A stretch of 64,000 nt of DNA. Source: Pleurotus djamor (Eukaryota; Basidiomycota; Agaricomycetes; Agaricales; Pleurotaceae). The notes below the pieces were generated by a model that saw only the letters and a program-made list of their open reading frames with translations, ran no database searches and had not been told where the DNA came from. The DNA is taken from contig JAPEVF010000153.1 of NCBI GenBank assembly GCA_029747585.1, positions 1 through 64,000 of the forward strand. Direction: 5' to 3'. Shown here piece after piece: positions 44,870 to 57,000 of the stretch (positions are counted from its first letter, which is position 1; each line of letters starts with the position of its first letter). The position numbers were made by a program, and so were the translations under genes.

Positions 44870-46823
44870 TCACGGGACAGCACTTTTATGGTGATATACC
44901 TTCAAGCGTGAGCTCGAGGGACCCAAATCATCCATGGCAGCCCTACAATGAACTTCATCTCCACCGCCAATAACGAAACCAGCGCCTCCAACATTTGAGT
45001 TCGCATCCCCAAACCATCCCGAAGTCCTCTCTCCCCCTGCCCTCCAGCGTGTATCCGTATTGGATACCATCGTCATTACCTCGGTGACGAAGATCGAGCT
45101 ACCCACAGGTCCAGTGAGCGTACCCTCCTTCTCGCGATAATACGCATCCTTCCGGAGTCGAAGGAGGATTCGCGCGGAGAGGATGGAGTGGAAAGCATGC
45201 TGAGGTCTAGCGTCGTGTAGAGGGGAAGATATGAGGGGAAGAGTAGGTCAGAAAGTGGGAATGATCTGCATAACGTGCTCAGGGAATTGACTCACGCCGC
45301 GAGAAGAGCAGCAAAGTGGAGGCTCTGTTTCGTATTTAGCTTTCGTTCGTCGGAGTTATAGCATGTGAGAGGTTGGTACTTACAGCGAGGAGCAGAACGA
45401 GTACATTCGCCAAGGAAATACCTGCCAGCACATGAGGGTCAGTAACGACAACGGCCAATTTAGCATGATGGGTTACTTACTGGCTAAGGCGACGTAATAC
45501 AGCACGCCTATCCGGAAGATCGTGATTTTCAATCAATCCATGCGATCGTTTGATGCTAGGGTGTGCTCACCGTCTTGATAAAACTTGAAAAGAAAAGACG
45601 ACGATGAGCACTGAGAAATGGGGTGCACTGGCAACGAAGCATCTGTTGAGCCTGATAAGCGAGGTAAGGAGAAGGCGACGTGACAAACGGTCTTTCAATC
45701 CTTTGATGACGGTCAAGTTTAACATGACTAAATTGAGTAAAATTTCGTCAACTGTTGGACCGAGAAGAAGAACGAAGAGGGATCAACGTACTGATTTCGA
45801 AGACCATAAGGACGAGGTAGGATATGAACGTATTATTCGATTCGTACTTGAAGTGGCATCCACGAAGAGCAGCACCTGCCAGAGCGGTATCACTGGCTTT
45901 GTTACGCCAAATTTTAGATAGACAAAGCGTGTGTTAGATCGTAGATGGATCAACTTAAAGCGACAGGGATAGAGTGCGTGCTTACAGGTCGTGTGTCTGA
46001 GAAACACAGCGTAGGTGACACACCCAAAGACAGCGCACGCTACGGCAAGCACGAGAAGGAGTACCCCGCATCTACGTGACTGGTTGTGCATCGCCCAAAC
46101 CCGAAGAAGCATGATAACTAGCGCATATCAACCATGGTCAGAGAGTGCTCGGCGAGAAGTTTGATGTGCTCACCCTCAGCGACGACCAAGGCAAATACAT
46201 TGATCCCTAGAATCAATAGACACAAGTAGTCGATGTTAGATTCATTTCGTGGGGCGGAGCCTCTGAGAACCCAAGCTTAGATACTGACATCCGCCTGCTC
46301 GGATCAAATTGTCACACAGTTGGGTAGGCATATCGGATGGTCCCATGTAACCTAAACGATAAAGTACTCAGTTAGAACTTGAACCCGGTTGCTTGAATGA
46401 TGTCACTGGACGCACGCCACAACGCGAAGATTATGTTGAGATAGGGAGAGTATCGAGTGAGGAAGTAGAGAACCTTCCCGAGACACCAAGACCCCGACCA
46501 GACGTATTGTACTTCATTATGGAAGGTGATGATATGGTCGTAAAGCTTTCGAGGCAAAAAGTAAGATATAATGTGTGCATAAGCTGGGTGGGATACGTTT
46601 GGTAGATAGATAGCGAAAACTGACCTGTAGGCATGAAAATGCGACTTGGAAAGGAGCTCATCGTGAGTACTTCTAACTGTGGAGTAGAGCGGTTGGCGTG
46701 CGTACTTAGGACGTACTACAGTCGTTTAAGTTATTAAGGGCGTCCGAATAATAAACATGAGGTGTGATAGAAACTTACAAGAGCTAATTGAGCAGCAGAG
46801 AAGAAATCGACCTCCAGGGTCAT
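44870..46823 (-). CDS. DUF6533-family seven-helix membrane protein (E4)
   Basis: Starts at 46823 with MTLEVDFFSAAQLAL (45-nt exon 1), then the 10-nt exon (TACGTCCTAA), the 20-nt exon and the DUF6533 exon LYDHIITFHNEVQYVW..LGKVLYFLTRYSPYL. The following exons match E3 in order: YMGPSDMPTQLCDNLIRA, INVFALVVAE, IMLLRVWAMHNQSRRCGVLLL, GCHFKYESNNTFISYLVL, VMLNLTVIKGLKD, SSSSFLFKFYQDG, VLYYVALA and ISLANVLVLLLA. The last exon gives AFHSILSARILLRLRKDA and a longer tail than E3 that ends YHHKSAVP at 44870. No frame break seen. It is closest to E2, to which it served as template for recognising the deletion. Confidence 0.82.
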
Positions 46824-47392
46824 GGTAGGAAGAAAACTAACTCGGGCGGTAGAGATCCCGTTGTCGAGGTATTTGTATTAGCAGAGCGTGTGCATTGCAG
46901 GTTGGTTAAAGGACATGGAGCCTGCAGCTTTGATGATCAACGGTGATGTCTTGATGGTAAATTGTGTTGGGAAATCGGAGCAAGACCTCAGTACCAGTCG
47001 CTTCACACAGAAGTCCAGGGTTGCCGCGGAGAAAGATGGCATTGATGTGAAGCTGGGGCTGGGTTGGTCGCAAAGGCTTTCTGATTTTGTGACTGGGAGG
47101 GTCGTAATGGAAGTTTAGACGTGTGAACTATACTCGATGGTCTAAAGTCGAGTATGATGGGGCGTAAACGCACGACTGAAGCCCCACNAAAAAGCTAGGA
47201 GCTCGAGTACTCACGCCAGCCATTTGTTCTTGAACCCTAGTCACGGGAGGATAATTGTTATGTTCACAGGCAGGTGTTAGTACAGTGTAAAAGATCCGGC
47301 TCAGGTCTTTGTTTCATGATCAGTTTCCATTGAATCAGACTGAATCTATGAGCACGCACCACATGTTAGAGATTGCGTGGGTCCAGATTGTC
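46824..47392. other. Intergenic between E4 and E5
   Basis: E4 promoter and E5 3' flank. A small plus frame (46888-47118) has no motif. One 'n' before an A run at about 47188. Confidence 0.35.
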
Positions 47393-49155
47393 CTATGATC
47401 GTGATGAGCTCTCATCTCCTGCGAAAGAACCAGAGATTCCACTGATGACGCTCGATTCCGCATCTCCAAACCAAGCTGACCCTCCCCCTTGTCCCCTTCT
47501 TCCCGCTGACAGGCTTTCGTACTCCCTCCGCTGATGCACCATCGATGATGTTGACAGCACGGAAACATGCCTAGAGCCATTAGTTGAGACGAAGATCGAG
47601 TCACCCACAGGTGCGGTGTATAGTGTGGCTGGTACTTGTTCACGCTCACGTCGACATGCATCCTCTCGAAGACGGAGGAGGATGCGAGCCGAGAAGACAG
47701 AGTGGACGCAACGTTGTGGTCTGTGCACAAACAATCAAGGGTCAGATGGTATGCCGAATTTCCAGGAGGGAGGGTCACGAAAACTCACGCGACAAGGATG
47801 ATGGCAAAATGGGGATTCTGGTGTGGAAAAATTGTAAGCTATTTCTGCCTTTATTTGTGCGGACGTACCGCAAACAGTAGCACTATCACGTTTGCGAAAG
47901 ATATACCTAGAGATCAATTCCCCATTGAATGCACATAGGCAACCAGCGAGGGGGTTCATGAATTACCTGCGACGACTGTGTAATACGCGACACCTTTTCG
48001 TTCCATCAATAAAAGACATACTCCCTATCCAATTGGCATTACACACACCATCTCGATAAAGCTTGAACATAAACGACGAAGACGAACACTTTGGTTTCCG
48101 GCGAACTGTAATTGAAGATTCATCAATGTTAAGCAAATATAGTTAAAAAAAAGAAACATACGATCCCTTAGTCCCTTGATCACGGTAAGAACCAACATGA
48201 CTATCTCGCCATCAGCCTACGACTGGACGAGCGGAACAGGTTGTACAGACTAATTTCAAATGTCATGAGTAGGAGAAACGAGATATATGTCGTATTTGTT
48301 TCGAATGTGAACCGACAACCGCGTAATGAAGAGTCTGAATTGCGCGCTGCGAAGTAGTAAGCAAAGGCCAAATCAAGAAATCATTAAGGCTCACCGGATG
48401 TGTTCCGTGCGAAGACGGCGAACATGATGCACCCGATTATAACGAAGGTCGCCGCCAGAACAAGGAGAAGGCATCCGCATTTTCGGGATTGGTTCCACAT
48501 TGCCCAAACGCGAAGAACCATGATGGCTAGCGAAGGAAGTGAGCGAACAAAGTTTACCTTGGCTCTCAAGCACCCACTTTCGGCGATCAATAGGCCAACC
48601 ACACAAGCCCCTTGTATGAACATATGAGAATAAGTATACAGCACATGTTTGACCTGAAAATTCGAGCACTAACATCCATCAATTTTGATGAGGGTGTTGC
48701 ACAGGCGATCCGGCATCGGGGACGGGCCGAGATAAGCTATGGCATGTGCAGCTGGGTCAGTGAATGGAAATTTTGAAGGAATTTTTCCTCACCCCATATC
48801 GAGACGACGGTGTTGACGTATGGGGAGTAGCGAGTGAGGAAGTAAAGCAGCTTTCCGATACCCCATGATGTGGTCCAGACGAATTGGGTTTCCTCATGAA
48901 GAGTTAGAATATGGTCGTAAGCCTTTAAAGGTTGGGAATGCATTAGTACATGGGGCATGCTAGGTGATGACACGTACTTGGAAGCATTCCGATGCGACTA
49001 GAGAAGATCAACGATTGTCTATAAGAGGGGGCGCAACGTACATACCGATCGCGAACTAGGCGACTGACGTTGTTGAAAATGGTATCATCAGGAAGCAGGT
49101 ATGTACTTACGGAAGTTCGCTGGATTGCGGAGAGCAAGTCAAGGTCAGAGTTCAT
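47393..49155 (-). CDS. DUF6533-family seven-helix membrane protein (E5)
   Basis: Starts at 49155 with MNSDLDLLSAIQRTS (45 nt). The 10-nt exon is TTCGCGATCG and the 20-nt exon TCGCATCGGAATGCTTCCAA. Exon 4 reads AYDHILTLHEETQFVWTTSW..YFLTRYSPYV. Later exons give YLGPSPMPDRLCNTLIKI, ACVVGLLIAE, IMVLRVWAMWNQSRKCGC, GCRFTFETNTTYISFLLLM, VMLVLTVIKGLRD, VAYYTVVA and ISFANVIVLLFA. The last exon has CVHSVFSARILLRLREDACRR and a tail ending DESSSRS at 47393. All joins are in phase. One donor is GTGGGT. An intact, more diverged member; its exon 1 is closer to E1 (MSSDLG) than to E2-E4. Confidence 0.82.
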
Positions 49156-50208
49156 CAAAAGTTGGGAGGGGGGATGGCAGGAGCCAGCGCTCTCATTTAA
49201 CGTTCGTGTGCAGAAAGCGATGATGACAACTGTCGGCGGTCAACGAATTGTGATGGTCGTTCATCCGCCGGTCGGGTAGGTAGTGGGGATACGGGCAAGA
49301 CGGACAGCAGATAGCGTCCCTTAGCCACATCAGATTGTTCCGTGATGAGACCCCCGAACACAGATCCGGTCAATACATACTTCTTCCCGTGTCATGACCA
49401 TTGAGGAAATGAGATAAAGATGAACGCCTAGAAGCCCGGATAAGCATCAGATGCTAAACTTGGGTCGGTGAAGGTTTGAGTTGATTGCGTTCCAAATCCT
49501 TGGCCACAGATGTGAGAGCCTCCAAAAGGTAGAGGAGACCGGGTTTCTGAATACGACATTGGGCTGGGAACGTATATAAACAGGAGCTTGGCTGCGACGC
49601 GCATCGCAGCACAAGAGAAGTGGCTACTGACGCGTCCCAGGATGGCTCTACTTGAAGTAATGTGCACGGCCAATTGACCTCAGCAACCGTGCATGACGCG
49701 TCAGCCCGCCGTGCGTTGGGCATGAGCAGTGTTGATGTGGTGATCAAGAAACTTCCCTGTGTAGTGCAACTAGAGGACCTCCGGGTCAGAGTCACGGTTT
49801 CCACCCTAGCCCAAGCGTAGAGTGAATTGCTCACCAAAGCCTTGAAGTCCGTCGCAAGTCTTCAATAGTAAGAAACCAACAACCAAGTTGTCAAGTACGC
49901 GCCGTGTATATGTATATTGCAGGACTTTCGAGGCGATCTCATCATCCCCTTCGAGTTCTTGACTCAGAATCTACTCAAAGTTGACGCAAAGAGGTAAGTA
50001 TGGCCGGTCATAGGAAGGAGGAAGGTGTCACGTGAGAACGCCCTGCGTCGCAGGCGTCTATCTTATTTAGGGATCATGTTAGGGTCCATAATCCGAGGAC
50101 CACCAACGTTATCGAGTTGGTTGATGCTACAAGAAAACACTCATAGCTTGCCTTCTGTTTTTCCACCCAAAATAGTCTTTTATACAAGTAAAGGCATTAA
50201 AATTTGGG
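49156..50208. other. Intergenic, no supported gene
   Basis: A minus-strand frame at 49454-49837 is open but shows no domain or splice support. Confidence 0.35.
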
Positions 50209-51369
50209 CTAAGACAAAGTCCTGCACCTTCTCATTTCATGTCCCCTGTCTCGCAAGAGGCTTTCATACACGCCTTTCCACCATCCAATTTCTTCAGCAT
50301 AAACATCCTTCCTTCTGCTGGCATCCTCCATTGCTTCTGCCACCTCCACCTCCGTCAATATACGCGTCGGGTCTTGGTTTTCTACTAAGTATGGTTTCAC
50401 ATTAGTGAAATGCACGATCTTCGCATTGGTTTTCAACTCGTCCCATAGAGCTGGGCTGCGTCGTTTGATGACAATGCCTGCGTTGTATGCGTATGGGAGG
50501 AGGACTCGCTTCGAAGCAAAGTAAGCGTTGAGAAAAGATTGTTCTGCTTGCTCCAAGGGATAATTGGCAGTTTCGAGTTTACTGAGCATGTCGGAAAGGG
50601 TGTGGGAGGAAGGCTGAAGGATGAGGACCCCAGCGTTGAAGGAAAGAGAGAACCCTCTTGGGTCATCGGGGGCAAAGACATCAGCTACCGCACCGAAGTT
50701 AAGGGTAAGTCGAATAGCTCATCAAAGTTTCGGCGGACAACGGTGTCGGAATCTAAGTAGACCAAGCGATCAACACCGTGAGCATCCAGGCTCCATATAT
50801 TGAGTTTCGTGTATTGGTCCTGATACCAGTCAAGGATGCCTTTGCTGCCATGTGGCGGAGGGATGAAGGGTACGGGTATAGGCTTCCAGCCGGCGGTTTT
50901 GGCTATACAAAGCGCCTCGGCTGAGACACGGTCTTCAAGGTAAACGAGGATTCTTTGCGCAGATACATTTGCTTGAGTTAGAGAATGACCGAGCACAGCG
51001 GTTGATATAGCATAGCTATCGGAGTAGAGTGAGGTAACAACCGCTCTTCCGTCGCGGTGAGATTGGTTGGGAGGCTTCCCTGTGATAGGTGCTGTATTTC
51101 TGGAGATGAAAACAGGTTCGATCCGAGGTGGTTGGAAGACGACGAGGGTATACTCACATAGGCTGAAAATGGTCCTGAGGTGTGTTACTGGCCGAGATTG
51201 GCGATGCTTGTGTTATGACATACAGAATCCAAAGAAAAACGATGGTTGCCGCAAAAATCAGACAGGCGCGAGGAATCCGTGACCATCCCGAGGAAGACGG
51301 AGAAGGATGCAGATTGTGCGTGGGCAGCTTTTGATACGAATTTCGGAAGACAAGTCGTCGCAGGTCCAT
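50209..51369 (-). CDS. GT8 (glycogenin-like) glycosyltransferase, single frameshift
   Basis: Two exons (51158-51369 and 50209-51099; 58-nt intron, phase 2). The N-terminus is a type II anchor: a short basic cytosolic part, then ACLIFAATIVFLWILYVIT at about 33-53, so the enzyme should face the Golgi lumen. The domain starts AVVTSLYSDSYAISTAVLGH. WSLDAHGVDRLVYLDSDTVV carries the DxD metal-binding motif (DSD) of family GT8. FSLSFNAGVLILQPSS and KIVHFTNVKPY are further family blocks. The frame slips by one base near 50700: one more base in the TT there joins FDELFDLP to NFGAVADVF, and the total becomes 367 codons plus stop. The acceptor sugar cannot be told. Confidence 0.82.
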
Positions 51370-52069
51370 TTCAGCGTAGATGCGAGGGCGTGGATGTGGG
51401 CGAAAAGTGTATCAGGTTGCATGGTGCAGCGTTTTATGCAATTGGGCGTGATGCGCCCATGGAGTGTCCCTGCATGAGAAAACGAAACGACGAAACGGGA
51501 GGTTTGCGGGGATTGTGTTGCATTACCGTCACGGTGACCTGGATACCGTAATGGGTTCGACGTTTCAAGTAATCACACCCGTTTCATACCAATTGCGCGC
51601 CAATTGCAGAGCCTCGTGATGAGAGAAGCGTAAAGATTCGTGAATCAGACTCATGGTGGTGTTTGTGATAAAAGGATGGTTGTCGGCAAATCCCGAATCG
51701 ACTGCTGCTTACGTTTACTTCCTAGATACTCAATACTTCTTGGCAGCATGCCACCCACGTTGAACGTCAAATCCGAGCCAGGATAAGACAAATTGGTTGG
51801 AATTTCTTGTGATGGATATTCTAGTAACAGCAGCGCGCTGTGACATCAGAAGGAAATGTAGGGCCCTTAGGAACTCCTTTTTCACCCCAGGGAAGATAGT
51901 AATGGGCGTCGCTCAGCCCGATCTTATCTCCGAAAGTGCTGCCGTTGGAGGTGAATATGATCTGGGGTATGTGACCAGCTTCAAAGGAAGAAGGCGGAGT
52001 AGGAGCCCCTGAACCAGGGTCATACTCTTGCGGAGTCTTGCCGAAACCCTCCTGTCGTCTTTCCCCGCC
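51370..52069. other. Intergenic with upstream copy of a direct repeat
   Basis: No gene. 51601-51878 resembles the 3' flank of the HNH gene downstream (see repeat entries). Confidence 0.45.
51601..51878 (+). repeat. Diverged direct repeat, upstream copy
   Basis: Shares with 53407-53630 the start (GAGCCTCGTGATGA), a middle CCAG(G/A)ATAA block and an end (CGCTGTG..GTAG(G/A)GCCCT). It may be the leftover 3' flank of a lost tandem copy of the HNH gene. Confidence 0.55.
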
Positions 52070-53386
52070 ATGGTTGTTCTAGCTGTACCTGGCATCGCTC
52101 CCAACCGCAGTGGCGACTGCTTGAAGCTGGATATTCCTCTAGAGCAAATAAAACAGCTCTGTTTCTCCCCAGTGAAATGGCTCCTATTTGTGGGATGGGC
52201 GATCTTCAATACAAAGCAAGGCTACCTCTCATTCGACAGCAGTGGATGTACCCGCATAGAAACCGGTACTACACTCTCCGATACCATGACGGTATATTAT
52301 CAAGTCGTTGGTGATTGTCATTTGACAGGTCGCTGAATGACACAGTTCGCCCTAACATCGTATAAACTAGGATTCAGCATCGACGCTGTGGTTGATCCAT
52401 TATTTGTAAACCGTGGTTCAGCATCTCAGACAAGTTTGGATGCACCTGGGACTAGTTACTTCGCAAAAAGGGTCGCAGCGCGGGATGGTACCTGCATTTT
52501 TACAGGGGATAAAGGACAACCTTGCCACATCGTTCCATTCTCTCATGGTGAGAAGGTTAGTGCATTTTCGATACGTATTGGGAGGGTGCTCACCTTTAAC
52601 ACAGTGGCTTGCGAAGGTGACGCACCAGCGTGGTATGAAACCAAATATCCAGGACATCGACGACGTACGCAACGGATTCCTTGCTGAGGAACGAATTCAT
52701 ACTCTGTTCCATGACCGTCAGGTCGCCATTATGGTTGTAGGTCATTCCCCTCCTTTTCCGATTGTTCCATTAACCCGTGTTTCAAGACACCCAATGAGAT
52801 CCTTTCTTGTGATGATGTCCCTCGCACAACGGCTCCTGGCAGAGGTATCGATACCCGCAATAACCTCCCAAGCAAAGGCATGCATGCACGTCGCTATACG
52901 CTCCATTGTCTTGCAGTCGACGATGAAGACACTTTGCATCTTGAACTCAATCTCGCTCCCCCCGGCCGAGATTGCAAGTTCAAGCAGAAAAATGTCACTG
53001 AGCTACCATCTCCAGAACTCCTCCACTACGTCTACGGCGTGTCCGTTCTGTCTGCGTTCGCCAAGCCTGATGACCTCAACTCATGGATTAACTCAAAAGA
53101 GTGGGACCGCCCAATGAAGGGGCAGATGGTTTTTATCCCATCAAGGACAATTCGGAACGCCTTTGAGTACCTCAAGAATTCATTGAACTGGATCAAGACC
53201 AAAGTCATCCCTTCTTCCAAACNCGACCGCCGCCTCACACCGGAGGAAGCTATGGACTTCATGCTCTCTATCACTTTGAGGCAGACTGCAGCTGCCGACA
53301 GGAAGGAACTGGAAGAGCGTAATCTCGCTGTTGAACGATGGCGCAATGACTGTGCCACATCTCCCACTTCGAGCTCTTCCATATAG
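52070..53386 (+). CDS. HNH_2-type endonuclease domain protein
   Basis: Four exons: 52070-52328, 52371-52555, 52605-52733 and 52787-53386; introns 42, 49 and 53 nt; 390 aa, in phase throughout. The N-terminal part (SPVKWLLFVGWAIF, MTVYYQVVGD) matches the lead-in of fungal HNH_2 proteins. The nuclease core is RDGTCIFTGDKGQPCHIVPF, where CxxTG and CHIVP supply metal and catalytic residues. It is followed by DIDDVRNGFLAEERIHTLFH with the conserved Asn-Gly and His. The C-terminal 150 residues are helical and charged. Such proteins are multi-copy in mushrooms and their role is unknown. An 'n' at 53223 is in frame and, unlike others here, seems to stand for a real base. Diverged direct repeats flank the gene. 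Confidence 0.8.
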
Positions 53387-53406
53387 ACTTCTCCTTCGTC
53401 GGCCCA

Positions 53407-53630
53407 CCAATTTCGGAGCCTCGTGATGAAAGCAATGTGAAGCTTCATGAATATCGAATTGTAGCGGCGGTTCATGATCGCAGGATGCGCCGTTTACTGC
53501 CCAGACACTCAGCCCGTTAATTTCAAACCTAAACCAGAATAACTAGGAATTTGTGAGAACTCTTTGGAGTAGACAATCTAGCAACAACACCGCTGTGTAA
53601 CGTCAAACGTAGAGCCCTGAGGAGATCCCT
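53407..53630 (+). repeat. Diverged direct repeat, downstream copy
   Basis: Begins 20 bases after the HNH stop codon and pairs with 51601-51878 in the same orientation. Identity is patchy, so the duplication is old. Confidence 0.55.
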
Positions 53631-54018
53631 TGAATTCAGAGCTCAAGCACTCACTGGCGGTGGAAGCTTCTGAAAGTTAAACTTCATAGATTTCTTCATT
53701 CCTTTTTGCTAATAACAGGGGGGCTGATCTGAACGTCTGGGGGTGGAACGCGTGTAACCTTGAAAAGCAAGCTCATGCAAGTTCATGGGTGAGAGGCGGT
53801 GATCTATTGAGCAGGTAGATTACTTTTCTAGTCATTAATAAACGGATAAATACCCTGATCGTGATCTCTAGAACTATCAGTACACAAATGAGATGATTCA
53901 TATAATACACAGAACAACTTGAGCAATTGACATTTTTCGCTTTATTGGTATATAGATGGATGATATCGGACAACGAACGAGCGGAAGTAGCAGATTGCGA
54001 AGGAGCGAACGGACGGGA
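53631..54018. other. Intergenic between convergent HNH and PPR genes
   Basis: AT-rich 3' flanks. No feature seen. Confidence 0.4.
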
Positions 54019-57000
54019 CTATGATGACGGGGTTGGGCTTGAACTTGACCATGGCGATGATGAGTTGTGGTCAACCATGATCCCGCTTATGCGGTTGTAG
54101 ACAGCCTCGGGGTAATGCCTAAGGTCGTGATCCATCAGTCCATATTCGGAAAAGCAAGTTCGGACGAGTAACTTACCGTGCTTGTAGTCGTTCGAGCAGC
54201 GTGGCAGCGTGTTCGCGGTTACCAGCGCCGAGCTCGGCACGGACCATGACCTCCCAGGTTGAAGGCTACGAAACGATACATCAGTTACAGCGCAGAGTAG
54301 ATGCGATGGCTACATACCTCGCGATACACAGGAGCCATCAATTCAACAGGCGAAGATTGCCCGGGTTGATGAGGGGCATGGTTATGAGGAGCAGCAACAC
54401 CCTCAGGTGGGTCTTGCAAGGACTCGAAGATGCTCCTCGCGTGATCCAGTTGTCCAGTGATGGCATAGCCCTTGATCAAGCAGTTGGCAATATACGCTGT
54501 CATATGGATCCCAGCCGCATTGAGCTTCTCCATGAAATGAGGAATGAGGTCGGTGCGTCGATGAGCAACAAGGACGTTGATCATGGCTTCGAAAACGACA
54601 GCATCGGGCAGGGGGGACGGCGAACGGGCGGTATTGGGGTGCGTGGCGATAGAGTCGAAGACTTCGATGGCTTTATCAAGGTCCTTGACGATACATCCCC
54701 AGGCATTGATGAGGGAAGCCCAATGAGCACCTTGGATGGTAACGGCGGGGTCGCTTTCAAGGTGCTTGAAGACTTCCTCCATGGCAGAGATGTCAACAGG
54801 CTCGATGGTTCCGTAGACGTCGAGGAGGAGCTAGAGGGTAATAAAAGTGAATAAAGGTCTAAGACTGCGAACGGCGGGGACGAACCTTGTACGTGTGTGC
54901 GGTAGGTCTGATACCTGCACGTATCAAAGCATCATAGTAGAACAGCGCGCGGTCACGGTTAGGCTTCGTCGTCGTATACAACTGCATCATGGTATTGTAA
55001 GGTGGGATTCTCGGCTTGAAGTTCGGTTGCTTCTTCATCTCGTCGAACAAAATCTCCGCCGAATGAACGTCGCCAACACGCGCACAGGCACCAATAAGGG
55101 CACCGTAGGTAATCGACGAGGGACGGATATGCGCTGCCTTCATCTCCTGGAAGAGCTCCAAAGCGTAGTCGGCCTTGCGTGCCTTCGCAAGCTTCGAGAT
55201 CATGTTGTTGTAGAAGTAGAGATTAGGCATCACATTGTTCGCTTGCGCTTCCTGGAAAAGCATCATCGCGTTCGACGTGTCGTCCGTTGTATCCTTGACA
55301 TACAAAATCAATGCACCATAGGCGTCAGCTGAGGGACTGCCGCCCTGCTCGATGATCCGCAACCGATGAACATGGGCAGAATCCACATCCCCAGCATGAG
55401 CAAGCGCAATGATCATACTATCCTCGATCAAGAACCAGGCTTGAGACTGCCACTTCTTGTTATGCTCCAAGGTCGCCAAAATCTGTTGCGCAGTCGTGTA
55501 GACGTTCCGGACCTTCTCCATCTCGCCGAGACGACCCAGGCCTTGTACCAAACGCCCAAGAACAGCAGGGTTCGGGACAATGCCCTTCTCGAGCTCACTC
55601 TCGAAACGTTGGTACGCAGCAAGGGCGTCGGGTTTACGGTTCTCCTTGGTCACCAAGAGTAGTTCGTCCACGTACGAAGTAGTATATGGGTTGATTTTAA
55701 GATGGACCTTGGGCGAGGAGGGTTCGGACTCTACGAGGGTGCTTTCTTCGGAGACGGGGGATGCGACGGCTTCGGCGAGAGCATCAAGGGAGCGGTTCGG
55801 ACTGGCTAAGTATTGCTCGTAAACGGGACCGAGGCGCTTGAATATCGACCGGAGCTCTTCGACACCGTGGTTGACAAATATACTTTGGATGAGCCGAGCG
55901 GCAATGACTTGACTCAGTTGTTGGAGGTCGACATTGTAAGCAGCCATATCCTCGAGGAGCGAGACGACTCCACCGAATGCATAACCTTGGATTTGCGGCG
56001 CAGGTGGGCGTTGTCCATTTTGCCCAGGAAGCTCCAACTCGGTCGCGGCGTATACCAGCGCTTCCCATTCCTGAATCGACAAACCATCCATCGATTGACC
56101 TTCATCTCTCGCGATACTGTATGAATGCAACAGCCCAGCGGCTTGAGTGCCTGAAGGCAGTACTCCTGCACGCTCTCCGATCTTCGCAAACTCGATCGCG
56201 GCACCGAAGGGTAGCGAATACCCGCTGGTCCTGAGCTGTTCGAATACTTCATCGAGTTGATTAGTGGTGGATTTGCGGAGGAGTTCGAGCAGGGAATCTG
56301 CCAGAGCCATGGGCATGGTACCTTCACTTCGCTGTTGGTCGATATGGGAGAGTTCGTCAACGACTCGTGAATGAAGGAGGTTGATGGTGGACGATAGATC
56401 ACCAAGAGCGAGATAGGCAGCGATAATGTCTTTGGTCATGCTTTGGATTTGAGAGCGAGAAAGTCTCTGGGATACGACCATCGAGACAAGGAAGTCCAAA
56501 CGCCCTTTGACAGCGTCACGCTCAGATGCAGACATCGTAGGCAGGCGCTCGCGTAGGTCAGACATATGATGCATGTTAGCCTTGAAGACGATCAACCGAT
56601 CAAGGGGACGGACATCAAGACCATCCCTATTGGCCGTTTCGCAGAAAACCTTGAACAAACGATTGAGGTCATCTAGACGTCCGGTATCCTTGTTGGAGGC
56701 GAGGGCAACAGCATCAAGGATGGTCATCCAAGCGACGACATCAGGGCGGACGGGACGTTTGGTAGACTCGAACGGGTTCCGAGGGGGATCTTCATGAGCC
56801 AAAAGATGATCAAACCACCTGACCGCGCTATCCAAATCACCAGCTGTGACAAACCCGTTGATAATGGTCGTATACGTCGAAGAGGCGGGCGGGGGGACAT
56901 CAGTCGACGCGAAGATGGGAGGAGCGGGAGAGTTAATCATGGTTTCTAGGAGGTTGAGCGCATCGACGGGAGCGGGAGGATTGGAGCGGAAATAGGCCTC

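Noticed and set aside
53032..53475. Minus-strand frame under the HNH gene
   Set aside because: Shadow of the HNH C-terminal exon.
54201..54854. Long plus-strand frames opposite the PPR gene (also 54847-55332, 55813-56124 and others)
   Set aside because: Antisense shadows of a well-supported PPR coding sequence; no motifs of their own.
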